Below the pieces are notes generated by a model. The model had not been told where the DNA came from. It searched no databases and saw only the letters and a program-made list of their open reading frames with translations. 64,000 nucleotides of DNA from positions 50,256 through 114,255 of the forward strand of contig JALCRM010000009.1 in NCBI GenBank assembly GCA_022652545.1. The letters run 5' to 3'. Positions 42,071 to 51,026 of this stretch are shown piece after piece. The position numbers and the translations under genes were made by a program. The DNA comes from Lachnospiraceae bacterium. GTDB taxonomy: Bacteria; Bacillota; Clostridia; Lachnospirales; Lachnospiraceae. The first letter of the stretch is position 1; each line of letters begins with the position of its first letter.

Positions 42071-43017
42071 CAGCTCGGGAAGACAGCGCCGACATCATGG
42101 AACGGATCCGCAGCCGCTATGATTCCATGAGCCGGAAGAATAAAATACTGGCCGACTTCATCACGCGGCACGCACGTGAAGCCGTTTTCATGACTGCATC
42201 GGAGATGGAAAAACACGCAGGCGTGAGCGAGCCTACGGTGGTGCGTTTTGCCGCAGGACTGGGCTATGGAAGCTACAGCGGCTGCATCTCGGCACTGCGT
42301 GCCTGTATGACGGATAACAGCAGACCGGAAAACAGCATTGCACACCGCTACAGCGGCTGCGACGCTGACCGCATCCTTGCTTCTGCAGTCGATGAAGATG
42401 TCAGAAAGATCAAGGCTATCGTCGAAAGCAACGACGCGATGGCGCTGGATGCAGCAGCCGAAGAGATCCTTTCAGCCGAAAGGGTATATCTGATGGGACT
42501 GCACCGCTGTGCGCCGCTTGCTGAACTTCTTTCCGATTATCTGAATATCTGTGTTCCCGGCGTAGTGCTGCTCACATCGGCAGACGCCGATGAGCTTTTT
42601 GAAAAGATGATGCACATTTCGGATAGGGATGTAATGATCGGTATCAGTTTTCCGCAGTATTCCCTGCGCACGATCAAAGCGCTGGAATTTGCCAATGACA
42701 GGAATGCCAAACTGATCTCAATTACTGACCGAAGACATTCCCCCCTGAATCTGTATACCGGGATCAGTCTTCTGGCACAGGCCAGTGATCCGGCTTCCGA
42801 CAGTCTTGCCGCCCCGGTCGCTTTGCTCGGCATTCTGCGGGATACGCTGTACGCAAAAGTTCCGGAACGCATAACAAAGTCGCTGCACAGTCTGGAAGAG
42901 GCACGCAGAAATTATGAGATCTGGCAGCCGGACGATCTGCAGTTTCGTGGAGATGACAGCCTGACGGACTTTTCAGAGTCCCTGCATACCACGCAAGACA
43001 GGGAGGAGATGCATTGA
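42067..43017 (+). CDS. MurR/RpiR-family transcriptional regulator
   Basis: This 316-residue regulator has an N-terminal helix-turn-helix domain (about 1-77, with FMTASEMEKHAGVSEPTVVRFAAGLG). A SIS sugar-phosphate-binding domain follows (about 120-260, with VYLMGLHRCAPLAELLSDYL and IGISFPQYSLRTIKALEFA). Such proteins sense sugar phosphates or N-acetylmuramate phosphate. Its ATG overlaps the LCP stop, and its stop overlaps the next start, so it is translationally coupled on both sides. That coupling to a wall-polymer transferase suggests a cell-envelope signal, though the ligand is unknown. Confidence 0.9.
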   Translation: MTAREDSADIMERIRSRYDSMSRKNKILADFITRHAREAVFMTASEMEKHAGVSEPTVVRFAAGLGYGSYSGCISALRACMTDNSRPENSIAHRYSGCDADRILASAVDEDVRKIKAIVESNDAMALDAAAEEILSAERVYLMGLHRCAPLAELLSDYLNICVPGVVLLTSADADELFEKMMHISDRDVMIGISFPQYSLRTIKALEFANDRNAKLISITDRRHSPLNLYTGISLLAQASDPASDSLAAPVALLGILRDTLYAKVPERITKSLHSLEEARRNYEIWQPDDLQFRGDDSLTDFSESLHTTQDREEMH

Positions 43018-44321
43018 ACCGCAGAGTGATCATCGTGGGCGCCGGTGCTTCAGGCCTGATGGCAGCAGCAGCTGCGGCACAGCGCGGGTGCGACGTGACC
43101 GTACTGGAAAAGAATGAAAAGGCCGGTAAAAAGATCTATATTACCGGGAAGGGACGCTGCAATCTGACCAATGACTGTGACGATGCGGAATTTTTTGACC
43201 ATGTCGTTTCAAATCCCAAATTCCTTTACAGCAGCATTTACGGCTTTGACCATGAAGCAGTGAAACAGTTTTTCGAGAAGAACGGATGTCCGCTGAAAAC
43301 AGAGCGCGGGCAGCGTGTTTTTCCGGTATCCGATCACGCATCCGATGTAACCGCGGCGCTTGTATCCGCGATCAGGAAGGCCGGAGGCAGGATCCTCTTT
43401 CATCGTACGGTAAAGGAGCTTATTCTGCAGGACAGAGTGAAGGGTGTCGTACTTTCGGACGGCAGCAGAATGGAAGCAGATGCCGTCATTCTGGCAACGG
43501 GCGGTCTTTCTTATCCTGCGACCGGCTCTACGGGAGACGGATACGGTATAGCCGCAGCCTGCGGACATACGGTCACGCCGGCGGCACCTTCCCTGGTTCC
43601 CTTCAATGTAAAGGAAATGTGGCCCATGCGATTGCAGGGACTCGCACTCAGGAACATCGCCGTGCGTATCCTGCCGATGCAGGGCCAAGGCAGTTCCGCA
43701 GAGGAAGGCACGGCAGGCAAAAGACCTCAGAAACACCGCAGGGAAAGAGCTCTGTATGAAGGTTTCGGAGAAATGCTCTTTACCCACTTCGGGATCAGCG
43801 GGCCGCTTATCCTGACTGCTTCCACTGTCTGCAGCTTTAAGGAGCACCCTGAAGGGCTGCGTCTTCTTCTGGACCTCAAGCCGGCGGTCATGCAGACTGA
43901 ACTGGAAGAACGGATCGCGGGCATGTTTGCTGAACAGCCGGACAGGCAGTTCCTGCATGCGATCAGACCGCTTTTTCCGGAGAGACTGGCTGAAACTATG
44001 GCCGAACTGTCCGGCGTGGACAAAACACAGCCTGTTCGTTCGATCGGACGGCAAAGCATACGAACCTTTACGGAACTGATCAAAGCCGTACCGATGACAA
44101 TCACAGGTACGCGCGGTTTTGAAGAGGCTGTTATAACGAAAGGCGGCATAAGTGTGAAGGAAATAGATCCCTCCACAATGGAGTCCAGAAAAGTCGAGGG
44201 CCTCTATTTTGCAGGGGAACTGATCGATGTGGATGCCGTCACGGGAGGCTTCAATCTGCAGATCGCCTGGTCGACCGGTCATCTGGCCGGCACAAGCTGT
44301 CTGGCAGAGCGGAGCAGATAA
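43014..44321 (+). CDS. NAD(P)/FAD-dependent oxidoreductase (BaiN/HI0933 family)
   Basis: This 435-residue flavoprotein begins with the FAD-binding VIIVGAGASGLMAAAAAA, followed by GKKIYITGKGRCNLTN, the hallmark of the HI0933/BaiN family. The C-terminal LYFAGELIDVDAVTGGFNLQIAWSTG is also diagnostic. The start is a TTG that overlaps the stop of the regulator gene, with GGGAGGAG about five bases upstream. Some relatives act on bile-acid intermediates, but most are uncharacterised, so the substrate is left open. Confidence 0.9.
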   Translation: MNRRVIIVGAGASGLMAAAAAAQRGCDVTVLEKNEKAGKKIYITGKGRCNLTNDCDDAEFFDHVVSNPKFLYSSIYGFDHEAVKQFFEKNGCPLKTERGQRVFPVSDHASDVTAALVSAIRKAGGRILFHRTVKELILQDRVKGVVLSDGSRMEADAVILATGGLSYPATGSTGDGYGIAAACGHTVTPAAPSLVPFNVKEMWPMRLQGLALRNIAVRILPMQGQGSSAEEGTAGKRPQKHRRERALYEGFGEMLFTHFGISGPLILTASTVCSFKEHPEGLRLLLDLKPAVMQTELEERIAGMFAEQPDRQFLHAIRPLFPERLAETMAELSGVDKTQPVRSIGRQSIRTFTELIKAVPMTITGTRGFEEAVITKGGISVKEIDPSTMESRKVEGLYFAGELIDVDAVTGGFNLQIAWSTGHLAGTSCLAERSR

Positions 44322-44352
44322 AGAGGACAGATAAATTTTACGGAGGCAGGGT

Positions 44353-45021
44353 ATGGCACACAGTATTGCAATAGACGGACCGGCCGGTGCCGGCAAAAGT
44401 ACGATCGCAAAACGCGTAGCCCGGGCACTCGGATATGTGTACGTGGACACCGGTGCCATGTATCGCGCAATGGCGGTATATCTACTGCAGAACCATGTTT
44501 CCGCCGACGACGATGCGGCAGTTTCCGCACAATGCGGCGGTGCAGACATCACGATACGCTATTCGGACGGTGAACAGCATGTTTTCCTGAACGGCAGCGA
44601 TGTGACAGGCCTGCTGCGATCGGAAGAGGTAGGCAGCATGGCATCCAGGTGCAGCACCAACAGGAAAGTACGCGAGAAACTGGTGGAGTTGCAGCAGAAA
44701 CTGGCTGCTTCCGAAGATGTCGTGATGGATGGCCGCGATATCGGCACAGTTGTCCTGCCGCATGCGGAATGTAAGATCTTCATGACGGCCGATGCCGATG
44801 TGCGGGCAAAGAGACGCTGTCTGGAGCTGGAGCAAAAGGGACAAAGCGCAGACATGCAAAAAATCGCTGCAGACATCCGGGAGCGGGATGAAAGGGATAA
44901 GACAAGAGAGATCTCTCCTCTGAAGCAGGCAGAGGATGCCGTGCTTCTGGACACCTCGGATATGACGATTGAAGAAGTGACCGCAAAGATACTTGAAATT
45001 GCGGGCCTTACAGCCAGATAA
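44353..45021 (+). CDS. cmk: Cytidylate kinase
   Basis: This 222-residue kinase phosphorylates CMP and dCMP. P-loop IDGPAGAGKSTIAKRVA, YVDTGAMYRAMAVY, the central VVMDGRDIGTVVLP and RDERDKTREISPL are the family motifs. A GGAGG lies before the ATG. It is followed by ispH and the S1-domain gene, an order common in Clostridia. Length is normal. Confidence 0.97.
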   Translation: MAHSIAIDGPAGAGKSTIAKRVARALGYVYVDTGAMYRAMAVYLLQNHVSADDDAAVSAQCGGADITIRYSDGEQHVFLNGSDVTGLLRSEEVGSMASRCSTNRKVREKLVELQQKLAASEDVVMDGRDIGTVVLPHAECKIFMTADADVRAKRRCLELEQKGQSADMQKIAADIRERDERDKTREISPLKQAEDAVLLDTSDMTIEEVTAKILEIAGLTAR

Positions 45022-45039
45022 CGGAGACAGGAGCCAAGC

Positions 45040-45897
45040 ATGGAGATAATACTGGCGAAGACTGCCGGGTTCTGCTTCGGCGTGCAGAGGGCAGTAGACA
45101 CGGTATACCAGGAGATCAGCAGCGGCGGACCGATCTATACCTATGGACCGATCATCCACAACGAAACGGTTGTTGCCGACCTGGAAAGCCGCGGTGTGCA
45201 TGTGATCGACACACCTGAAGATATCGCAAAACTGCACGCGGGCACACTCATTATCCGCTCCCACGGTGTGACAAGAGAGCTTTACGAGACCATACGGAAG
45301 AGCGGTCTGAAGTGTGTGGATACCACCTGCCCGTTTGTAAAACGTATACATGATATCGTGGAAGAAGAGAGCGCAAAAGGCAGCCAGATCGTGATCATCG
45401 GGAATGCCGGACACCCGGAAGTAGAGGGAACCATGGGATGGTCGCACACTCCGGTCACCGTCATCGAAACGACCGAACAGGCCCGCTCCTTTATTCCCGA
45501 GAAGGGGAAAAAGGTATGCGTGGTCTCGCAAACGACCTTCAATGCTGACAAATTTGCGGATTTAGTTGCTATTTTGAAGGATAGCGATTACAATGTTTCT
45601 GCTATGAATACTATCTGCGGAGCCACGCGCGAACGGCAGAAAGAAGCCCGCGAGATTGCTTCAATGGCTGATGCGATGATAGTAATAGGCGGAAGTACAA
45701 GTTCCAATTCTGCAAAACTGTTTGAGATCTGCAGAAAGGAATGTCCGAAAACCTATTTCATACAAACGCAGAATGATCTGCCGCTGCCTCTGACCGGAAA
45801 TGAAAAGGTGGTAGGGATCACTGCAGGGGCTTCCACCCCAAAGAATATTATCGAGGAGGTTCTGAAGAATGTCGGAACAGCAGGAAGAAAATTTTGA
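45040..45897 (+). CDS. ispH: 4-Hydroxy-3-methylbut-2-enyl diphosphate reductase
   Basis: This 285-residue iron-sulfur enzyme makes IPP and DMAPP at the end of the MEP isoprenoid pathway. The three cluster-binding cysteines appear in AGFCFGVQRAV (C12), DTTCPFVKRIH and NTICGATRERQ. The proton-donor glutamate lies in GHPEVEGTMGW. Its last 29 bases overlap the start of the S1 gene in a different frame. In many Clostridia the two are fused into one protein; here they are separate but interlocked. Confidence 0.97.
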   Translation: MEIILAKTAGFCFGVQRAVDTVYQEISSGGPIYTYGPIIHNETVVADLESRGVHVIDTPEDIAKLHAGTLIIRSHGVTRELYETIRKSGLKCVDTTCPFVKRIHDIVEEESAKGSQIVIIGNAGHPEVEGTMGWSHTPVTVIETTEQARSFIPEKGKKVCVVSQTTFNADKFADLVAILKDSDYNVSAMNTICGATRERQKEAREIASMADAMIVIGGSTSSNSAKLFEICRKECPKTYFIQTQNDLPLPLTGNEKVVGITAGASTPKNIIEEVLKNVGTAGRKF

Positions 45898-47098
45898 ACA
45901 GATGCTCAATGCATCGTTCAAGCCAATCCACACAGGGGAGGTAGTCGAAGGCAAGGTAATCGATGTAAAGCCGGCAGAGGCGATCCTGAACATCAATTAC
46001 AAGGCCGACGGTGTTCTGACTCGTAACGAATACAGCAATGACAACAGTCTGGATCTTACGACTGTCCTTCATGTGGGAGACACGCTGGAAGTCAAGGTCA
46101 TGAAGGTCAGCGATACGGAAGGCCAGGTGCTGCTCACTTATAAGAGACTGGCAGCGGAACGCGGAAACAAGCGCATCGAAGATGCCTACAACAACAAGGA
46201 AGTGCTGACGGCCAAGGTCACACAGGTACTCAGCGGCGGACTCAGTGTCAATGTTGAGGATGTACGCGTATTCATTCCGGCTTCCCTGGTTTCTGATTCC
46301 TATGAAAGAGACCTTTCCAAGTATCTGGATCAGGAGATCAATTTTGTCATTACCGAATACAATCCCCGCAGGAGAAGGTATATCGGCGACCGCAAGCAGC
46401 TGCTGATGGCAAAACATGCCGAGATGCAGGCAAAGCTTTTCGAGACGATCAAGGTGGGCGATGTAGTCGAAGGCACAGTGAAGAATATCACCGATTTCGG
46501 TGCATTCGTAGATCTCGGCGGTGCTGACGGTCTTCTGCATATTTCCGAAATGAGCTGGGGCCGTGTTGAGAATCCCAAGAAAGTATTCAAAGTCGGCCAG
46601 CCCCTCAAGGTCCTGATCAAGGATATCCAGGGCACAAAGATCGCCCTTTCCCTGAAGTTCCCGGATGAGAATCCCTGGATCGGTGCTTCCGAAAAGTATG
46701 CGATCGGCAAGATCGTAACCGGAAGAGTTGCCAGGATGACGGATTTCGGTGCATTTGTTGAGCTTGAGCCCGGCATCGATGCACTGCTCCATGTATCGCA
46801 GATCGCCAAGGAACATATCGACAAGCCTTCGGATGTCCTGAAGAACGGACAGGAGATCACGGCAAAGATCGTTGATTTCAACGAAGCTGACAACAAGATC
46901 AGCCTTTCCGTAAAAGCTCTCCTGAATGACGAAGAAAGTCACAGGAAAGAGCAGGAAGAGGACTCTGACGTAGTTTCCGTGGATGTCGACGCGGCGATCG
47001 CCGCTGCAAAGGCAGAGGAAAAAGCGGAAGAGAAGAAAGCCGAAGAAAAGGCAGCGCAGGACGAAGCTGCCGCTGAAGGCGAAGAGAAGAAAGACTGA
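45869..47098 (+). CDS. rpsA: S1 RNA-binding domain protein (ribosomal protein S1-like)
   Basis: This 409-residue protein has four S1 domains at about 16-85, 101-171, 190-256 and 273-344. A Glu/Lys/Ala-rich tail follows. Domains 3 and 4 are the best conserved (VEGTVKNITDFGAFVDLGG; VTGRVARMTDFGAFVELEP). S1 proteins help ribosomes bind mRNA. It begins inside ispH at an ATG with GAGGAGG nine bases upstream, so it can be initiated independently and by coupling. Four-domain versions are usual in Firmicutes, compared with six in E. coli. A strong terminator follows. Confidence 0.93.
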   Translation: MSEQQEENFEQMLNASFKPIHTGEVVEGKVIDVKPAEAILNINYKADGVLTRNEYSNDNSLDLTTVLHVGDTLEVKVMKVSDTEGQVLLTYKRLAAERGNKRIEDAYNNKEVLTAKVTQVLSGGLSVNVEDVRVFIPASLVSDSYERDLSKYLDQEINFVITEYNPRRRRYIGDRKQLLMAKHAEMQAKLFETIKVGDVVEGTVKNITDFGAFVDLGGADGLLHISEMSWGRVENPKKVFKVGQPLKVLIKDIQGTKIALSLKFPDENPWIGASEKYAIGKIVTGRVARMTDFGAFVELEPGIDALLHVSQIAKEHIDKPSDVLKNGQEITAKIVDFNEADNKISLSVKALLNDEESHRKEQEEDSDVVSVDVDAAIAAAKAEEKAEEKKAEEKAAQDEAAAEGEEKKD

Positions 47099-47120
47099 AG
47101 AACATAATAAACCGAAATGA

Positions 47121-47156
47121 AACAGCTGCATGCGATAACGCATGCAGCTGTTTTTT
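47121..47156. terminator. Rho-independent terminator after the S1 gene, possibly bidirectional
   Basis: A perfect 14-bp stem (AACAGCTGCATGCG / CGCATGCAGCTGTT) with loop ATAA is followed on the plus strand by TTTT. The minus-strand side has a weaker T run, so it may also end yprB. Confidence 0.93.
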
Positions 47157-47217
47157 GCTTACACATACCTTACAAATTCCTTTGACATAAAGCAGCGGAA
47201 CCTGTTTTCCGGCAATG

Positions 47218-48405
47218 TTACTTTTCAGCGATGTGCTTCAGTACATAAGCTGCATAAGACGACAGAAAGCTGCGGTCCTTTTTGATCTCCGGGGTGAGCT
47301 CAAAATACAGAGTACGGTCCCTGTAGGAATTCTTATAAAACGGCTCGCGGAAACCGTTCCACTGGGGCAGGAAGGAAGAATTCTTCCGTGTATAGCAGTT
47401 CTCCGGTCCGGCCGGTACGCGATGGCTGCGGTCCGCATAAACAGCAACGGATTTATGAAGAGCTTCGTCCTCCTCCGGGAAGTACCAGTAGTTTCTGTAA
47501 TCGGCATAGAAATATTTCAGTTCTCCCTCGAAAAGAGGAACTTTGATGAGGCCCCGGCTGCCCTCGGCAGAAAAGAGACATCCGTCGCGGGAGCCTAGGA
47601 GAGGCTTCGGCAGTTCATGTTCGATCCTGAAGAACAGAAGCACTTCTTCGCGCGGATTTTCTTCGCAGTCCGAATATGTGTTGGCCTGCGCTTTGAAAAC
47701 AGGAAGCGAACCCGGGAGGATCCGGCCGATCTCCGTATCTTCATCGATGTTTTTACTGTCATCGACGCCTTTCCCGCTATCCGAAGAACAGCTGTTCAGA
47801 AGGTCATTGTAGGCAAGGACGGAACTCAGTTTGAAAAGGCCGCACACATCCGCTTCATTGTGCGCAAGGATCATCTGCCTGAGCCCCTCGGAGTGCGTGA
47901 AACGGTATTCCTGATAAGCAGCAGCAATGTCTTTTCCGCTGCGCTCCTCAATGCGTCCGGTACCGAGAAACTTTTCGAGTGTCTGCTGTTTTCCGTCCAC
48001 AAGTCCGAGCAGGTCCTTCCATGGCGCTACGGCCTTGTAAAGGTCGAGAGACCTGCGGTCTGACAGCGGATCGCTGAGGTCGTGAACCTGGGCCCTGCGG
48101 GCCAGGAACGGTACATCGAAACGGTCTCCGTTAAAATGAACAAGTACCTCATAAGGCATGGCAAAACCCAGGAAACGGTCCAGGAGCTGCTTTTCCTCAT
48201 CGGGATTCTCGGCAAACCACTGGCGCAGCATCCATGCGTTCTGGTCAGGGTCAAAAAAAACGGCACCGACAAGATACACGATGTCTGTTTCCTTACGCAG
48301 GCCCGTGGTTTCAATATCAAAAAACAGAAGATCCGTCAGCGGAGAAATGCTCCCGAGAGGATACCCGGGTGCCTGATCAGGCAGTGTTTTTTCAAAGATC
48401 TGCAT
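47218..48405 (-). CDS. yprB: YprB-family ribonuclease H-like (DEDD) exonuclease
   Basis: This 395-residue protein has an RNase H-like 3'-5' exonuclease domain in its first half: LLFFDIETTGLRKE (acidic pair at about D30, E32), VHFNGDRFDVPFL, and a late HNEADVCGLFKL. The second half (about 210-395) has no catalytic motif and ends with TPEIKKDRSFLSSYAAYVLKHIAEK. YprB proteins are predicted nucleases of unknown role. The chosen ATG follows GGGGGA by six bases; an ATG two codons earlier has no room for a ribosome site. It is divergent from rnfC. Confidence 0.9.
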   Translation of the reverse strand: MQIFEKTLPDQAPGYPLGSISPLTDLLFFDIETTGLRKETDIVYLVGAVFFDPDQNAWMLRQWFAENPDEEKQLLDRFLGFAMPYEVLVHFNGDRFDVPFLARRAQVHDLSDPLSDRRSLDLYKAVAPWKDLLGLVDGKQQTLEKFLGTGRIEERSGKDIAAAYQEYRFTHSEGLRQMILAHNEADVCGLFKLSSVLAYNDLLNSCSSDSGKGVDDSKNIDEDTEIGRILPGSLPVFKAQANTYSDCEENPREEVLLFFRIEHELPKPLLGSRDGCLFSAEGSRGLIKVPLFEGELKYFYADYRNYWYFPEEDEALHKSVAVYADRSHRVPAGPENCYTRKNSSFLPQWNGFREPFYKNSYRDRTLYFELTPEIKKDRSFLSSYAAYVLKHIAEK

Positions 48406-48518
48406 ATCCATTCCCCCGTATGCAAGGTTTGGACATAGTTTAACATATTTTGCCTCTTCTGTGATAAACTAAAGCGAGCGCCGAGCAAATATGAAAGCGC
48501 AACATTCCGAGGCTTTAT

Positions 48519-49874
48519 ATGGCAGGACAGACTTTTTACGGCGGCATCCGTCCCTATAGCGGGAAGGACCTTTCTAAATACCGCCCCATCAGGACGGTTC
48601 TCCCCAAGGAACCGCTGCTGGTATATCCCCTGCTGCAGAGCATGGGGGACCCGGCCGTTCCGGTCGTTGAACCGGGGGAACATATTCTGACAGGCCAGCT
48701 GATCGCGCGGGCAGAGAGTGAGTTGTCCGCAAATCTGCATTCGTCGGTATCCGGGACTGTTTATGCGATCGAAGAGCATGCGGTCGTAGGCGGGGAGAGA
48801 CAGAAGAGCATCCTTGTGCAGAACGACGGACGGTTCGATGAGATCCAGTATCCGTCTTCCAGAAGATATTCTTCCATGTCTGCGGATGAGATCATCCGGG
48901 CAGTCTGGGAGGCAGGCGTCGTGGGAATGGGAGGCGCAGGCCTGCCCACTCACATCAAATACAATATTGAAAAGCGGAACCGCATCGACTACTGCATAGC
49001 GAACTGTGTGGAATGCGAGCCGTACCTCACTTCCGATTACCGCAGAATGCTTGAGACGCCCGCAAAACTCATCAACGGGCTGCGTATTCTGCTGCATATT
49101 TTTCCCCGTGCAAGAGGCATTATTGCACTGGACGAAGAAAAAGCGGATCTGTACAGGCTTTTCCGGAAAATGCTGAAGGACGATACGAGGATCTATGTCA
49201 AAAAGCTGCAGTCAAAATTTCCGCTCGGCTCGGAGCGCCAGCTCATCTATGCCCTCACAGGACGTACGCTTAATGCGATGATGCTGCCGCGCGACATCGG
49301 CTGCATCGTCAACAATGTGGATACGCTTGTGGCCGTCAACCAGGCTGTAATGGTCTACGAGCCGCTGATCACGAGACTGATCACCGTCACGGGGGACGCG
49401 ATTGTGCACCCGCAGAATTTCCGTGTCAGGATCGGTATGAGCTACAACGAACTGATCGAACGGGCAGGCGGCTTCCGGCAGAGACCGGCACTGCTTCTGG
49501 ACGGCGGCACCATGACGGGTACGAAGATCACCGATACGAATGTGCCGATCACAAAACTGAGTTCCGCTGTCGTGGCTCTTCGCAAAGACAGAGTCTCTGA
49601 CCGCCGGGAAACGGCATGCACGCGCTGTGCCAGATGTGTGCTTGTATGCCCCAACCATCTGGTGCCTGTGCAGCTGCACAAGGACGTGGCGGCCGGCAAT
49701 GTGGATGCCTTTATAGCCCATAACGGGCTGGAATGCAGTGACTGCGGCTGCTGCAGCTATTCCTGCCCGTCGAGGATAGGCCTGTCTCTGGCCATCAGTG
49801 ATATGCGGAAAAAGATACTGACGGAGCAGCCCGAAAAAGCCGGCGACTACCTGCGGAGGTACATCAGAAGATGA
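48519..49874 (+). CDS. rnfC: RnfC-type electron-transport subunit
   Basis: This 451-residue protein matches the NADH-binding RnfC subunit of the Na+/H+-pumping ferredoxin:NAD+ complex. It has an N-terminal barrel with HSSVSGTV, the nucleotide/FMN-type VVGMGGAGLPTHIKY near 145-160, and NCVECEPYLTSD. Two 4Fe-4S motifs, CTRCARCVLVCP (about 367-378) and CSDCGCCSYSCP (about 405-416), are complete. The rnfD gene overlaps its stop (ATGA). In known operons rnfC is followed by D, G, E, A and B; here only D is present. Confidence 0.92.
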   Translation: MAGQTFYGGIRPYSGKDLSKYRPIRTVLPKEPLLVYPLLQSMGDPAVPVVEPGEHILTGQLIARAESELSANLHSSVSGTVYAIEEHAVVGGERQKSILVQNDGRFDEIQYPSSRRYSSMSADEIIRAVWEAGVVGMGGAGLPTHIKYNIEKRNRIDYCIANCVECEPYLTSDYRRMLETPAKLINGLRILLHIFPRARGIIALDEEKADLYRLFRKMLKDDTRIYVKKLQSKFPLGSERQLIYALTGRTLNAMMLPRDIGCIVNNVDTLVAVNQAVMVYEPLITRLITVTGDAIVHPQNFRVRIGMSYNELIERAGGFRQRPALLLDGGTMTGTKITDTNVPITKLSSAVVALRKDRVSDRRETACTRCARCVLVCPNHLVPVQLHKDVAAGNVDAFIAHNGLECSDCGCCSYSCPSRIGLSLAISDMRKKILTEQPEKAGDYLRRYIRR

Positions 49875-51016
49875 CTGACGTCAGACCTTTTGTCAAAACT
49901 TCCGCTTCGACAGCCAATCTCATGGCAGGCGTAATCGCTGCGCTGCTTCCGGCATTCGGCATCGGAATATGGCATTACGGGATCCGCGCTGCCATACTGG
50001 TCGGCATTTCTGTGGCCACAGCCGTCGCGTGTGAACTTGTCTTTTGCCTGATCGCGGGGCGGAAGATCACGATCCCCGACTATTCGGCCGCCGTTACAGG
50101 ATTCATACTCGGACTCATGCTGCCGCCTTCCGTGCCGTATTACTTTCCGGCGATCGGAGCGGCCGTAGCGATCCTGATCGTAAAGATGCCGTTCGGCGGC
50201 ATAGGAAGGAACTGGCTGAATCCGGCGGCTGCCGGGAAACTGGTCCTGCTGATCGCTTTCCGTACACAGATGGACAACTATTCCATCGGCAGCTTTACTT
50301 CGCTGACGCCGATCACACTGGCCATGAACGGCAACAGCGTAAATCTGCAGGATATGCTGACAGGCAGCACGGCAGGCTGCATCGGTACGGGGAGTGCCAT
50401 CGCCATACTTTTTGCAGCGCTGTTTCTCATTGTGACAGGAGCGGCAGGTATTGTGATCCCGTTCTTCGCGATCTTCAGTTTTGTGATCGTGATCATCCTG
50501 TTCGGCGGCAGCGGCTGGGATCCGGCCTGGCTTTTCGTTCAGACGGTGGGCGGCTCCATGCTGTTTATAGCGTTTATCTGCGCGCAGGATTACACGACGA
50601 GTCCGGTGACGATCGGCGGCAGGATCCTGTACGGTATCGGCTTCGGTGCGCTCACGGCAGTTCTCAGACTTACGGTATCCGTCGAGAACGCAGCACTGTA
50701 TGCACTTCTGGCAATGAACCTGACTTCCCGGTACCTCGATGCGCACACGATGCCGAAAGCTTTCGGAACTGTGCAGCATGAGAGGCAGGTCAGGGATATC
50801 GAATCCCGCAGGAGAGCCAACGCGGCTTCCGAAAAGAGACGGGAAGAAATCCGCAGAAAGCAGGAGGAGGAAGCCGCAAGGCGCCTGCAGACCGAGGAAG
50901 CATCCTCTGCATCGGAAGAAGTCAACACGAGGGAAAACAATCTTTCTTCGGATACAACGGTCCTGAATGTGCAGCAGATCCGGGAACTCCAGAAAAAATA
51001 CGAAGAATCAAAGTGA
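49871..51016 (+). CDS. rnfD: RnfD-type membrane subunit with a charged C-terminal tail
   Basis: This 381-residue membrane protein has about nine hydrophobic segments. It carries RnfD/NqrB features, including KMPFGGIGRNWLNPAAAGKL and AQDYTTSPVT. The FMN-attachment region reads SFTSLTPITLA, which keeps the threonine of the clostridial TSATP-type motif but has Leu for Ala. After the last TM segment come about 80 residues of highly charged, coiled-coil-like sequence (RRRANAASEKRREEIRRKQEEE) that normal RnfD lacks. It overlaps rnfC by four bases. The remaining Rnf subunits and an ApbE flavin transferase are not in the window. Confidence 0.88.
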   Translation: MTDVRPFVKTSASTANLMAGVIAALLPAFGIGIWHYGIRAAILVGISVATAVACELVFCLIAGRKITIPDYSAAVTGFILGLMLPPSVPYYFPAIGAAVAILIVKMPFGGIGRNWLNPAAAGKLVLLIAFRTQMDNYSIGSFTSLTPITLAMNGNSVNLQDMLTGSTAGCIGTGSAIAILFAALFLIVTGAAGIVIPFFAIFSFVIVIILFGGSGWDPAWLFVQTVGGSMLFIAFICAQDYTTSPVTIGGRILYGIGFGALTAVLRLTVSVENAALYALLAMNLTSRYLDAHTMPKAFGTVQHERQVRDIESRRRANAASEKRREEIRRKQEEEAARRLQTEEASSASEEVNTRENNLSSDTTVLNVQQIRELQKKYEESK

Positions 51017-51026
51017 GGAAACCATC

